Source: Chaetoderma sp. LZ-2023a (taxonomy: Eukaryota; Mollusca; Caudofoveata; Chaetodermatida; Chaetodermatidae). Taken from it: 64,000 nucleotides of DNA. The notes below the pieces were generated by a model. The model had not been told where the DNA came from. It did no database searches and saw only the letters and a program-made list of their open reading frames with translations. Positions within the stretch are counted from its first letter, which is position 1. Each line of letters starts with the position of its first letter. The stretch is taken from contig CM067369.1 in the NCBI GenBank assembly GCA_034401795.1, positions 189,616,630 through 189,680,629 of the forward strand. The letters are read 5' to 3'. A program made the position numbers and the translations under genes. Shown here one piece after another: positions 22,096 to 32,807 of the stretch.

Positions 22096-23654
22096 TGAAC
22101 CAAATATGCTTTGGATGAAATAATCCACACATCATCAGCTACAACTATTCTCGCTGTGTATCTTCAGATACCTATTAAACAAGACTTTTTATGCCAAAGT
22201 AGGAAACATTGCGAAAATATAAATGAGGCAACACGGTTGCCATCCCAGCAGTGTTCTTAAGGCACCTTTTCTCCAAACCTAAAGCAGCTAAATGGTAACA
22301 CCAGGGTACGGATCTCATACGGCCCGTACTCGAAAGCTTAGGTGACGGATGGAAACACGGATCGCCATCTAACTCATAACGGTGATTTGGTGAAGCCTTA
22401 AAACTCACCACGCCTACGCAATAGTCACCATGGATGGAAATACGTTTCTCTCTCCCCACCATAAGCAAGCTAAAACCCGCTTTCTAAACACTGTGATTTG
22501 GCCATGTGTTGTCATTTATGGTTGTGATGCGGTATGTGGAAGGATCGCTTTGCGGCTCTGAACCTACCACCAGACAACATATTGCATGCTGTCGGTCTGA
22601 GGAGAGATGCTCCGTGGAGTATCGGCAATGGTACCGAGCATTCTCGCCAGGAAGACGTATTCGTTAAAGACAGTTGGTGCTACGCCATTTGCGGCTTAAA
22701 AATGTATGTTTTTGAACTTACAACTAAAAGTTCGTCTAGGCCAATTTTGGGTACACAAAAATGGACGGTACCAACTGTAACTTAAGACAACGGTGCTGAA
22801 ATGAATCAGCGACCGTATCTTCACGTACACACCATAGGCACACAACAGTAAGATAACTATATTAGGATAAATCCATATGATAATTTTTCTCTCTCTTTGT
22901 AGGATAGGAGGGCGGCCCTTTTTACTGCACTCCTCCTCCGCTTTGGCGTTAAAGGCATTTCTGATGGAGGCCCGCGTGAGGCATTTTCCCCTCGCAAAAT
23001 TGTGTATACCCTGCCTCGGGCAGGTAGGCAACATAATTTTCCTCCGCATTTTTCGTTACCGTGGGATGTATCTCTAACGTTTGCTTGCAAATGTTGAGAT
23101 TACATCCACCCCCTTTTCCACATTTTTATAGTTAACTTCCCACTGGTTGCCACCGATTGCCTTTTCACAAGTCGCCACGGTGTGATACCATCGTAAATTT
23201 CCTCTCAAACAAGTGACAAGGGCATGGTCATCCTTGGCATAAAGATGTATTGGTTCCTCATTCTTCCCCCTCATTGTGATGGTCGGTCATTTTCCTCCCT
23301 CGACCGTCTTCCAGGCGGAGCATGGTACTGCACCATCGTATATTTCCTCTTAAGCAAACGGTAAAGATTCACTCATTATTGGTACCGCTTGGTATGGGTT
23401 CCCCATACTTCCCCTACATCTTATGCAGGACGACTTCTCTCTCTCCTATCTTCTCTCTTCCTCCGCTACGGTGTTGTAAGCATTTTCTTGTGATGGAGGC
23501 CCGCGCAAGGCAAGACCAATGATTTTGGCCACCCTGAGGCAGATATAGTTTATATTAAACCAACTGATGTGCCCTAACGGGAGCTTTCACCCACAGGGGT
23601 ACCTTTCATGATACCGCCTATATATGATTAGATCGGTTAGGTTCCTCCGGCGGA

Positions 23655-23660
23655 TATAAA
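23655..23660 (+). promoter_or_regulatory. Possible LTR TATA box
   Basis: TATAAA lies about 400 bases upstream of the LTR end, in a position suitable for a retroelement promoter with R and U5 downstream. No initiator or transcript evidence is available. Confidence 0.35.
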
Positions 23661-23959
23661 TCCAAATTCACCACTCTCGTTTTTGCATACACCTTTCATA
23701 AGTGACAAGCATACAAAAATTGTTTGTTACTAAAATCAAGTAAGTAAATTTGTGTGCTGGCACCGTTCTTTCCACCTTGGAAATGACAGCTAAGAACACC
23801 AGGGACGCGAACAGCCGGGACGATACGGTAGTGTCCAATTTTTGCAGCAATGGTTGCACGAGCCCACTGGAACGTGCTGGTTCCACCGGCCTTGGAGGCC
23901 GTTTTTTGTGGACATCGGAGATGCACGGCGACCACTCCCCAACCCCGAGGCTGGCTGAC

Positions 23960-24016
23960 CAGCAGCAGCAGCAGCAGCAGCAGCAGTAGCACAGCAGCAG
24001 CAGTAGCAGCAGCAGT
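23960..24016 (+). repeat. CAG tract inside the 5' LTR
   Basis: Nine pure CAG units followed by CAG interrupted by TAG and CAC. The matching 3' copy has about 24 pure units. Confidence 0.95.
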
Positions 24017-24065
24017 AACAACGACGGTAAGTGGCGTAGCCACACGCGCCGCCAACAGCTACAAG

Positions 24066-24083
24066 TGGCGCCCGATGTGGGGC
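24066..24083 (+). promoter_or_regulatory. Retrotransposon primer binding site
   Basis: TGGCGCCCGATGTGGGGC begins two bases after the LTR end. TGGCGCCC is complementary to the 3' end of a tRNA ending in GGGCGCCA, as used to prime minus-strand DNA synthesis (similar to the lysine-tRNA sites of retroviruses). It fixes the LTR boundary and the strand of the element. Confidence 0.85.
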
Positions 24084-24123
24084 TCGAGCGGAAATTGAAG
24101 CTACACTTGGTTTCAATTCCAAT

Positions 24124-25850
24124 ATGTTTCAGTCTCCGTTATATTTCAATATGTATACTTCAGATCAAGAAATGGAGTATATAAACGATAGGATGGTGGG
24201 GACACTCACCGACACTTATATATCGCTCCCAGGTGCGGGATCATTAGCACCCATAAGACAGGAATACTCGCCTGTAAGTGAAGTACAATTCATCGATGCT
24301 TCGCAGGCGGGTGAGCACTATATAACTTTGTCTGACATCCGCAATACGATTCATTCACCATTGCCGAATGACGGACTACACAATAACCATCCCCTAAAGG
24401 GGACTGGTAAATACCTCACACCCGGTACGCCCACATTTGGCAACAGCAAGTGAACAATGGCGAAACACACAGGCCAACGGCACCATATAATAACTTACCA
24501 TTATGGTACCAACATTGGAACGTGGAGCCTAAATTACCGCTAACTAATCCACGACCGGCTTATACTCATTTCACCAATTATCCACGTCCCTATCCAAGTA
24601 TACCACAATACCGGGACGGCCAATAATACATCCCACCAACCATACTAGGCCAGCAAACTAGGTACCATGACGAAACACGGCACCACCTGGGTATAATAAA
24701 CGGTACCGTATGCAGGGGAATCGCTCACCTATATGGTACCACTCAGAATTATCAACTAGGAAATATCAATACCGGCCCGATGACTATGATTCCTTCCCTC
24801 TTCAGCTTTCACTCCCATTATATCTGCACCGCCACCAGGGTTTGCACCAAGAACTCCCTATCACAGCACCAACCGAGTAATACTTTCACCTGAATTCAGT
24901 GGGAAAGTGGGAACGGTGACTGGGCCAACTATAAGTTCCAATTTGAAATCATCAGCAGGACAAATGGGTGGTCAACCACCAAATGGGAGGGTATCTGGTC
25001 GCAAAATTATCGGGAAAAGCGTTGCAGGTATTAGCAGACATGGGGTCTGAAGTGACACCGACCTATAGCGAACTGAAGAATGCATTGTCAGAACGGTTTG
25101 GTGATACAGCCCTTGGAGAATCTAGCCATTTACAGTTAAAGAACCTACGCGGCATGGGAATGAAACTCTCCCTGAACTGGCAAGCCGTATCAGGCGATTC
25201 ATCGCACGATCTTATCCCAGTACCAACTCGAAAGGAGTCACTCACTTACAATTAGATAATTTTATCGACGCCCTGAGCGGCGAACCGTCTCTAAAAGAGA
25301 AACCTTTTCTGCTAGAACACGGAAGTCTACATACGTTAACTGCCACTGCCGTTCGAGAAGAACACTTCCTAGAACAGGAAAAGAATGCTAAACGACAATT
25401 ACATCCTATCAATGAGTTAGCTAACGCTAGTACAAATAATACTATGGACACCGCACCTGTTTCAAGTATGGTAACCGAAGCAGGCACGGTGCGAAACACA
25501 CAACCTCAGCAAAATAATGAACCAAGCAGTAGAGGCCGTGGCCAATCCCACCGTGGAGGGCACACTAATGCCCCAGGTATGGGTAACCAACATAATAATT
25601 ACAATAGGTCTAATACGGATGAACGGTTAGAGGAGATTACAAAACAAATTGCTTCTCTGATCAATCTCTTAACTACTTTATCAACCACGGCAGCACAGAA
25701 CACAAATAGATCTACCATAACCCGTCCTGCACTGGCATCCACCCACCCAAACACTTGTTCTTGATGCGGTGATGTAGGACACTGGAGGGAACGGCGTCCG
25801 AACCGTCCTCCCTCCGCTACATTACAAGCAGAGCAAAGTAAGCCACCGAC
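24124..25850 (+). pseudogene. Gypsy gag, capsid and zinc knuckle
   Basis: A first open frame at 24124-24453 ('MYTSDQEMEYINDRMVG') is probably the gag N-terminus. After an eroded Pro/Tyr-rich stretch, the capsid helices are clear: 'GYLVAKLSGKALQVLADMGS' (about 24988), 'YSELKNALSERFGDTALGES' (about 25064) and 'FIDALSGEPSLKEK' (about 25261). The Ser/Arg/Gly-rich tail 'SSRGRGQSHRGGH' follows. The CCHC knuckle at about 25757 reads 'CS*CGDVGHWRERRP', with a stop between the first Cys residues and the final Cys lost. At least two frame changes are present. Confidence 0.8.
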
Positions 25851-26167
25851 AGAAAATCAGACAAACTAAAACGGGCACTGAAGGGAGAGTCCATTCAGTG
25901 CCCGTCTCATAAAACTGACTTGAAAACCTGCGCATTACCCCTATACCTAAACATAAACAAGATTGCGACACCATAAAAACGGTCCCGCAATCAACGGTAA
26001 CACAGACACGCCTGGTGTCTGCGGTACCTAATAACACTCCCCCAATAATGGACAGCACTCCAAAACCAGCCATTCACACACCACTTCATTTTTAATGTAG
26101 AACGGCCCTGGTAGGTAAAAATAATTCAACAGAAACAACTTTTATCCAAGCTACTAGGCCAGCCTCT

Positions 26168-26880
26168 ATGTCGCCAAATCCACGGGGTCCTCTAGTGGTA
26201 TGTAATAACCGGTCTTCTCCATCTTCACGGACGGTCTCCTCCCTCAGTACCACCGACACTGAGTCGCACCGTTCGTCGACCTGTATTCAGAAAAAGAATA
26301 AACGTAGATATAAGAGTAGGCCACAAAAGAAGGTTTGTTTCTACTGTGCTTCTACTAAACACATTATGATACATTGCCGTAAATGGGCCGCTCAACTAGC
26401 GCTTTACAAACACGCCGCTAAACAGACTGCTGCCAAATCTATGGCGCACACAGAGTTCACATCTTCCGAATCCCTGGCACCGTTACTACGAAGGCCAATC
26501 AGGCAGCAGAAACGAAAAATTGCTCCGTTTTTCACTCAACCGCACTTGCCAAGGTTATTGACAAACAGACCGTGTATAAACAAGATTATACGGTACCACC
26601 AACAAGTAATCAAGAAATTAAAATGGAAACACTCTCCCGTGTCGGAGACAATAATATACAACTGTGCTAGTTTGTTTGGCAGTATGCCTACAAATGCCAC
26701 CATAGATACCGGTGCATCTATCACGGTGTTTAATGAGAAATTATACTCTAGCAGCATCCCTACCCATCGGAAACCGCCTAATAAACCATCCAATCTCCAA
26801 CTCCAAACGGCCACTGGTACCGATATTCCCATGGCCGGTATTATAAATATATTAATACAAGTAAAGGAGTGCCAGTGAAG
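26168..26880 (+). pseudogene. Gypsy zinc knuckle and aspartic protease
   Basis: A 236-codon open frame. Near residue 56 is 'CFYCASTKHIMIHC', a CCHC knuckle (CxxCxxxxHxxxxC). Near residue 178 is 'NATIDTGASITVFNEKLY', with the catalytic DTGA box of retropepsins, followed by 'LQTATGTDIPMAG', which fits the flap and second strand. The frame ends at a stop, after which 'LEIHGRRIQLGLQSTLYHT' continues in another frame. This open stretch is longer than expected by chance in a decayed element, so the element is not very old. Confidence 0.8.
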
Positions 26881-27199
26881 CAGTAATTCACTGCAAACAA
26901 CAAGTGTTAGAAATACACGGCCGTCGTATTCAGCTAGGGCTGCAATCAACATTATATCATACTTGTGCTTTAATATTGGCCTGCTCAGCCACCGTTAAGC
27001 CGGGCCACGAAGAAACTTTGTGGGCCACCGCACCTCAGTTAGGAAAAAATATTCATACCGCTCTGTTAGAACGAGGAATATATGTTGGCCTCTAAATGTG
27101 TTAGTCCACGAATCTTAGTTACCACCACCAGTAGGGACCATATAACTTACTGTGTTTAACGGCACAGATAATCCTATTACCTTCGTTCCTGGAGTATGC

Positions 27200-27550
27200 T
27201 GAGGCCGTCTTGTGGACATAGAATCGGTGGAAATATTTCCCACCGTTCCTACAAATGCCACCGTAACCGACACGGATATACCAGAACACCTACACGACCT
27301 ATATTTGCATGCCATAGTCGGATTAACCCGCGCTCAGAAAAGTAATGTACGACATCTGTTATATAAGTACAAAAATAGTTTTTCAGCAAGTGATATGGAC
27401 CTAGGTGAGACCCACCTAATCCGTCACTCCATTGACACTGATGATAATAGGCCGGTGAGGCAGCTGGGGCGCCGTCTTCCTACTCATAAGGAAGAGGAAG
27501 CACACCAACAAGTCAATGACATGTTGAGAACAGGCATCATAGAGCTATAG
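27200..27550 (+). pseudogene. Gypsy RT N-terminal region
   Basis: An open frame with 'EHLHDLYLHAIVGLTRAQKS', then 'NSFSASDMDLGETHLIRHSI' and 'RQLGRRLPTHKEEEAHQQVN', ending 'MLRTGIIEL'. This is the protease-RT linker and RT start of Gypsy pol (FSxSxxDLGxTxxVxHxIDT, PxRQxxRR, MLxxGIIEPS). The frame stops exactly where the first palm block should begin. Confidence 0.88.
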
Positions 27551-27656
27551 GTGCTGTTCTATCTCAGATTACCGAAAGTGGAACAGATCAAGTACTAGGG
27601 TATGGTTCCCGTATGCTTCACAAAACTGAAAAGCGCTACGCAACCACTAAGAACCT
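27548..27656 (+). pseudogene. Gypsy RNase H fragment
   Basis: Read in another frame, the sequence gives 'GAVLSQITESGTDQVLGYGS' and then 'RMLHKTEKRYATTKNL', the well-known GAVLSQ...YxSRxLxxxExxYxTTxxEL stretch of Gypsy RNase H. It begins mid-domain at the first deletion junction and ends mid-domain at the LTR junction. Confidence 0.85.
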
Positions 27657-27834
27657 TGGAAATGTCGGCTAGGCACACCGGGGACACGAACAGCTGGGAC
27701 GATAGGGTAGTGTTCAATTTTCGCAGCAATGGCTGCACGAGCCCACTGGAACATGATCGTTACACCCGCCCTGGAGGCCGGTTTTTGTGGACACCGGAGA
27801 TGCGCGGCGACCGCTCCCCAACCCGAGGTTGGGT

Positions 27835-27913
<79 letters not shown>

Positions 27914-27955
27914 TACGGCAAGCGGCGGAGCCACGCGAACCGCCCGGCGGCTACA
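27657..27955 (+). mobile_element. Gypsy element 3' LTR remnant
   Basis: It aligns with 23778-24063 from TGGAAATG to GCTACA, including the block GCAGCAATGGYTGCACGAGC and the CAG tract. It begins directly after RNase H coding sequence with shared bases ACCTTGG at the junction, so the TG start may be chance microhomology at a deletion and not the true LTR start. Confidence 0.85.
27838..27910 (+). repeat. (CAG)24 tract in the 3' LTR
   Basis: A pure CAG run of about 24 units. It gives poly-Gln, poly-Ser or poly-Ala in the three frames, none of which is a real protein. Confidence 0.97.
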
Positions 27956-28019
27956 AATGCAGCATACTCTGTATTGTTGCCTGAAAATCCCCCAATGCAT
28001 ACTGGATTATGATTATGAT

Positions 28020-28690
28020 TATTGGAGTGCATCATTATCAGATGTAACACCTGATCCAGCTGCATGCGTAATCGATGGCGTGAGCATAGTGCAAAAGGTC
28101 AAGGGCACTCAGAAAACCTTCTCCAATCTAGCCGAGACAATATTCTCAATGGTAATGCCTAGAGGTATCCATAGTAAGAGAACTGGCATTGTCTTCAATG
28201 TTTATCGTTACATGTTCATCAAATACATTGAAGGAAGTGAAATCAGAGGGGCCTGTGGGGCCATCCATCTCAAAGACAATTTGGCAGGTAGGTAGTGTCC
28301 AACCGTGGTGAATCTCTTTGTGTGACCAAAACAATGAGACGAACCCTATATTGATTTTGTAATGAATGGAAAGGCGAGAAATTCAGTTATAGCCTTATAG
28401 CAAAACATTCTTCATCGCGTGTGAAATTCATTGCGTGTGAAAGGGATTGCTACAAATTGTCAGATGATAGATGTAGAAGTCCCTTCTCTAAAACCAAATC
28501 AAGAAGAAGCAAACACGCGTGTTGTTTTGCATGCCAAGCGCGCAGCAAAAGATGCCATCAACGGAATCGCCATAAGCTCACTGGATACAGATGTGCCGGT
28601 GGTGTTCTCCGCATACAGTAGAAGAATAGAAGCTCCTGTGTATTGCATTTCTACACAGGATGTGACACTGTTGAAGCTATAGCTGAGCGT
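28020..28690 (+). pseudogene. Uncharacterised multicopy invertebrate protein family, middle block
   Basis: Two conserved stretches are readable. At 28036-28293: 'AACVIDGVSIVQKVKG', 'TFSNLAETIFSMVM' and 'HSKRTGIVFNVYRYMFIK', matching a DGxAxxQxxK...TFxxLA...RxDxVFDVYRxxSIK pattern. At 28440-28640: 'VPSLKPNQEEANTRVVLHAK', then 'RAAKDAINGIAISSLDTDVP', matching xEEADTRxxLHAxxA...SxDTDVxVL. These are, from memory, central parts of the family whose N-terminal block is at 20.0 kb and C-terminal block at 57.0 kb. The function is unknown. Stops separate the two stretches. Confidence 0.6.
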
Positions 28691-29325
28691 GGAAAGCTGA
28701 AAGTACTATATTAAAGTCGACACTGCTATCAGCATATATTAAATATGTTAGAGTCCAACGAGCAAGTCTACCCAGAACTTAAAGAGCCCCGAATACACAA
28801 CGGAAGAAATAACTGTGATGAAAGTAGTACACATACTACGATGTAAAATTCGTCACAGAAACCCGTTCTTTCAAAATACTAATTTAAAAAACATGCACCC
28901 CTCTCGCAATCTTAGTACGCTTTTGAATCTGATTTCGGAAACATCCGAAGATATTTTAATTATGCCTTTACGTTAACTTCAGAACTCTAGAATCTTCGCA
29001 ATCAGGCGAGTATGTGTTGAAAATAACTGAAGCGAAACCAACAGTGATAACGAATGGGGCCGGACTTATGACTTCATTCGCTCAGACTGGTGAGAAATAT
29101 ATTATAGTTTTACCTTTTAATTGCGTATAAAAATCTCACACGTTGCATTGTTGAGTTTGTCAATGATACATATATTCAGGAATGTGTTTCAATCAAATTT
29201 GTAATACATTTCCGGGAGCATTACGGCAGCTGAATGTGCTTGTAGGCATTCAGTGGTTGTGCGATAAATCGAGAAATTGGATAATTTTTAACCCTTTAAC
29301 TTGGTCAAGTAAATCTAAAAGCCAA
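28691..29325. other. No gene seen
   Basis: AT-rich, no coding signal. Confidence 0.4.
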
Positions 29326-29925
29326 GCGGACTATTTATAAAAATTCCACACTAGCCAGTCATTCCAGTCGTAAATTTGTAAAAAAATAAATATGCATGCA
29401 AAGGGATATTTCTCAAAACCACTACAGAGGGCGGTTTTGGCCGTCTTCCTCGTGAACGGGCTAAATTATCGTTTTAAAAATGTGTTGGTCTCTATAAAAC
29501 ATTTTAGACTCTTCATATGCATTAATACACTTGATATATTACACTTTTCACAGATAAATCCCTGAAATATGTATATACATTGCAATATAAAACTTATCCT
29601 GGTGAAAATATTGAAATTAGTTTGGCTGGAAGAGGTTGTGAACATTACTGTATGGTTGCCTTGAAAGATGCGATATGAGAAATTCATCTGTGACGGGGTT
29701 AATAACCTTTTAATGGGGAAACTTGACCAAAACCTGCAGTTGTTTTGAAAATGTGTCAAGTTGCATCCCGAGAGATAACATTCTTGAAAATATACCACTA
29801 CAGTGGCTGCCTCGATGATCGAGCAAGTCATTCCAGTAGTAAACTTTCAAAAATAGTGCCTTGGCCTGTGGCCTCCAAGCGGACATACAGCAAGAAAACA
29901 TTTGCTTTTCTTGACCGATCCCGTG
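29326..29925. repeat. Dispersed repeat C (short GGTAAATTT hairpin family), two or three copies
   Basis: The pattern is GAAAATNTACCAC, a short spacer, GTCATTCCAGTNGTAAA and then a TTTGGCCTG-like tail. It is seen at about 29335-29400 and 29786-29915. Related copies lie near 31125-31250, 61884-61990 and 63846-63950. The two short arms are complementary, so each copy can form a small hairpin. Confidence 0.5.
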
Positions 29926-30514
29926 TGTTTCAATCTTTCTATGTATTAATATGTATTGTCTCAGATGTATTTCAGACGTACATGTGGTGAAATTATAACT
30001 GCCCAATGAGTGAGCACATGTGGGTGACAGGAATTTCTACAGGTTGACAATATGGGATGTTTAATGGAGGGGTGTGGGGTGGGGTGGGTGACCATATCAT
30101 GGGTACGTAACGATCAGTGATACACTTTCAAAAATAGCATTATTGTAACCGACAAATGGACATCCACCAAGCAAAACTCGTCATTATCTTGACCATTAAA
30201 GGGATACACATGCTTTGTGTGTGGTTGTTTAAAGGATAACTAACCTCATCTCATGATATTTATACATCTGTTTGGGTTAGATCTAATAGGCCACTCATAA
30301 GCTATGCGTGGAATTTTAAGCTTTTATCATCCCGTCAAAGAAAGATATTCATGCTTTAGTAGCTAAATGTTGGTACATTTCTACAGCCGATGATGGCTGC
30401 CATGATTTACTTTTCAACCAATCAGAACAAACCTAGTGTGTCTGCCTCGGTATATGCCCTCAGTCATAGATGTGCCGTCTATAGCTTGACAATGTAGTAT
30501 AAAAGCAACCATGC
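29926..30514. other. No gene seen
   Basis: No coding signal. A G-rich patch lies at 30062-30095. Confidence 0.4.
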
Positions 30515-30625
30515 AGGTAAGCTGTTGAATATTTTGAAACTCATTTGAATGGAAGTTGTTGATGCCTTAGGCAGCAACAACTACTAGTCAAATTAGTGTC
30601 AAAATATTCAACAAGATGATTATTA
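30515..30625 (+). mobile_element. Foldback MITE family A, hairpin-only fragment
   Basis: GTAAGCTGTTGAATATTTTG at 30517 opens the hairpin, which closes near 30614 with CAAAATATTCAACA. The tip reads TTGATGCCTTAGGCAGCAA. The outer halves are not recognisable. Confidence 0.75.
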
Positions 30626-31110
30626 CATAATAAAGAATGTAATGCACTGTGCTTACATGACATCACGCTCTCTCCATAGAGGAGACACAATGGCGGCGAC
30701 ACGGTTCAACATTAACGTAATATCTCAAAGCAGATAATTGTGAAACAGACAAGGGAATGTAACATGATATGAATGGCATGGAATCGATAAACCATAATCT
30801 ATCGGTACAAAATAGCATTTAAGATGAGATTAGCATTCCTTTAAACGTTTTAACATAGTAGAATCTATATTTCATAACAGTGATACAGTACAGCTGGTGG
30901 ACATTTTGAAAAACATCATTTAACAGAAAGTAAGGTGCAGCATCAGGCAATAATTAAATTAAATTAGATCAATTCCCAAAATGTTCAAAAGAATACTTTT
31001 TACAACAAGAAAAATGTTTGACTTGGAATTGTATGAGTAGATTGCAGGATTAGCCATTTAATTTTCTGAAGGATTGGTAAAGAAACCCTAAAGCCGTGCT
31101 TGGTAACCGT
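30626..31110. other. No gene seen
   Basis: AT-rich spacer without a coding or repeat signal I can name. Confidence 0.4.
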
Positions 31111-31119
31111 CAATTTATA

Positions 31120-31255
31120 GGCCAAGACAATTTTGAAAATCTACCCTGGATTGATTGGCTCTGTCATCGTAACAGTCATTTTAGTGGTAAATTTTCAAGA
31201 ATGGTCTTCTTTTGGCCTGCCAATGGACAAAATGGATGTTTTGGAACAGAACGAA
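31120..31255. repeat. Dispersed repeat C copy
   Basis: TTTTGAAAATCTACC near 31129, GTCATTTTAGTGGTAAATTT near 31172 and TTTGGCCTGCCAATGGAC near 31208 match the repeat C pattern. Confidence 0.5.
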
Positions 31256-31592
31256 ATTATACGGTTTTTCATTTTATGCTAGACGCGTAAATTTATCTGC
31301 ATAACTAAAAAATTACGCTTGATGCATTATTGTAAAGGCGTCACTGGTATTTATATACAACTCACTAACACACATCTTTCATGATCACCTGCATTCTACA
31401 GTGTCATTCTCATCAAAGCTACTAATTTAAGATGCCCATGATATCAAAATACAAACTATGCACATGTCGGTTATGCCACCTAAATGCTACCAATAGTTTA
31501 AGACTTGGAGTCGGGCCCGCGGACAATAAGGTGTGTTCGTCCAGACTATTTCAGAGTAGGATGGTTTATATTACTTCGTCTGTGACAATAGT

Positions 31593-31963
31593 CCTTTCCA
31601 GTTTATCCATTCATCATATGACGGCATAATCAACTACGTCCATGTAGGATGACGTCATAATCAATTACAGCTTGAATGGCTCGTCTTAGGCGCTTAATAG
31701 TCCGACATGTTGTACGAATTGTATTCTTTACTATTTAGTAAACATTCTGTCAAATATTTTAAAACTAATTTGATTGGGCGCTGTTACGGCCATAGGCAGC
31801 AACTGCACCCAGTCAAATTAGTTTCATATGATTAAACAGCTTACCTGTATAGTTTTTTGGAAATTGATAGTCGTGGAGTTTAGGGATCGATTGATCCAAA
31901 CATATGTGAAGCGTGGGTGGAGCTTAGATAGAGATGGGTGCGCCATAGCTAAAACTGGAAAGG
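31593..31963 (-). mobile_element. Foldback MITE family A, full copy
   Basis: A 371-bp copy with both ends: CCTTTCCAGTTTATCC at the start and GCTAAAACTGGAAAGG at the end. Exact TGACGTCA lies at 31650. The central hairpin spans about 31747-31840 with tip GCCATAGGCAGCAA. The AT-rich and CRE-rich half comes first. Confidence 0.9.
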
Positions 31964-32636
31964 TTAATTGAGAGACAGCAGATGCGGATTATGCAAAATC
32001 CGGCATCCTCAACCTGGTGTAGCCAGCTGGGTAATGAGGGAAATCCCGACTCGTGATAGTAAGGAAGGCACAGATCCCTTCAAGACCTGTTATTACAGTA
32101 ATCGCGTATATGTTACCCATCGTAGACAAAGAATTCCGAGAATTATCTCTATTGAGACGATTCGAAAGGGAGCAAAATCCATCGGTAATTGCAAATCCTT
32201 GGCCTCACGTTTTTGTCACATGGCAAAGATTTTTTCATTTGCTCGGATTTCACAGGTAGGGGGTTGGGGGGGGGTGGTCAAGGATTTTTTTTTATAACAA
32301 CGAATTGTTGGGGAATTATACTAGACGATCACACTCTTTCATGTTTTAAATTTTGAGCTAAATCTACCAATTAGCTTCCGAGATACGCAGAAATTGATCC
32401 GATCGAGATCCGGTTTTACTAGGATCTCGGTCAATGTATCACTCTGGAAATCCTCTTTCAAGGTAAGAGCCTTTGCTGTGCTAAAGATGTGTCTAGTCAG
32501 ACCAGTGGCTATTAAATACCGATCCGGGCCCGACCGCACGCAGGTACGTACGCACAGACAAATATGCATTAGCCTCAGCGTTCCTTGACTGTGTTTGTAA
32601 ACTGACATGTGAACAACTCATCAACAACTCGTTCCT
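31964..32636. other. No recognised gene
   Basis: Open frames of 68-109 codons at 31968-32297 show no motif I recognise. A G-run lies at 32258-32274. Confidence 0.4.
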
Positions 32637-32763
32637 CTCTCCATCTCCATCCTCCCTCCCTCCCTCCCTCCATCCATCCATCAACCCCTCCCTCCCTCCC
32701 TCCCCCCTCTCTCTCTCTCTCTAGCTCTCTCTTTCTCCCTCCCTCCTCTCTCTCTCTCTCTCC

Positions 32764-32804
<41 letters not shown>
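32637..32804. repeat. CT-rich microsatellite (CCTC)n/(CT)n
   Basis: Compound pyrimidine tract. The Ser/Leu/Pro-rich and Glu/Arg-rich frames across it are artefacts. Confidence 0.97.

Positions 32805-32807
<3 letters not shown>

Larger units (their letters stand above)
22100..24063 (+). mobile_element. Gypsy element 5' LTR (long form)
   Basis: The right end is firm: GCTACA at 24058-24063, two bases, then the primer binding site. The last ~290 bases match the 3' copy at 27657-27955. Homology to the solo LTR at 6.7-8.26 kb continues further left, so the LTR is probably 1.5-2 kb and not 290 bp. It includes GGAGGCCCGCGTGAGGCA-type motifs at 22969 and 23494 and a CAG tract at 23960-24016. The exact left end is not visible and I could not find a target duplication. 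Confidence 0.6.
22100..27955 (+). mobile_element. Ty3/Gypsy retrotransposon, internally deleted
   Basis: The order is 5' LTR, PBS (24066), gag (24.1-25.85 kb), second zinc knuckle and protease (26.2-26.9 kb), RT N-terminus (27.2-27.55 kb), RNase H piece (27.55-27.65 kb) and 3' LTR remnant (27.66-27.96 kb). The RT fingers, palm and thumb, the rest of RNase H and all of integrase are gone. Two deletion junctions can be placed: near 27548 and near 27653. The second runs from RNase H into the LTR, which explains why the 3' LTR is so short. No matching target duplication was seen. Confidence 0.82.

Noticed and set aside
26536-26952. 138-codon minus-strand frame
   Set aside because: Shadow of the Gypsy protease frame on the other strand.
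27657-27658. TG here as the true LTR start
   Set aside because: Homology between the 8-kb and 23-kb LTR copies continues well upstream of this point, and coding sequence joins here with microhomology, so it is more likely a deletion junction.
27602-28012. Poly-Ser, poly-Gln and poly-Ala frames around 27.85 kb
   Set aside because: They cross the CAG tract of the LTR. The flanks are LTR sequence, not coding DNA.
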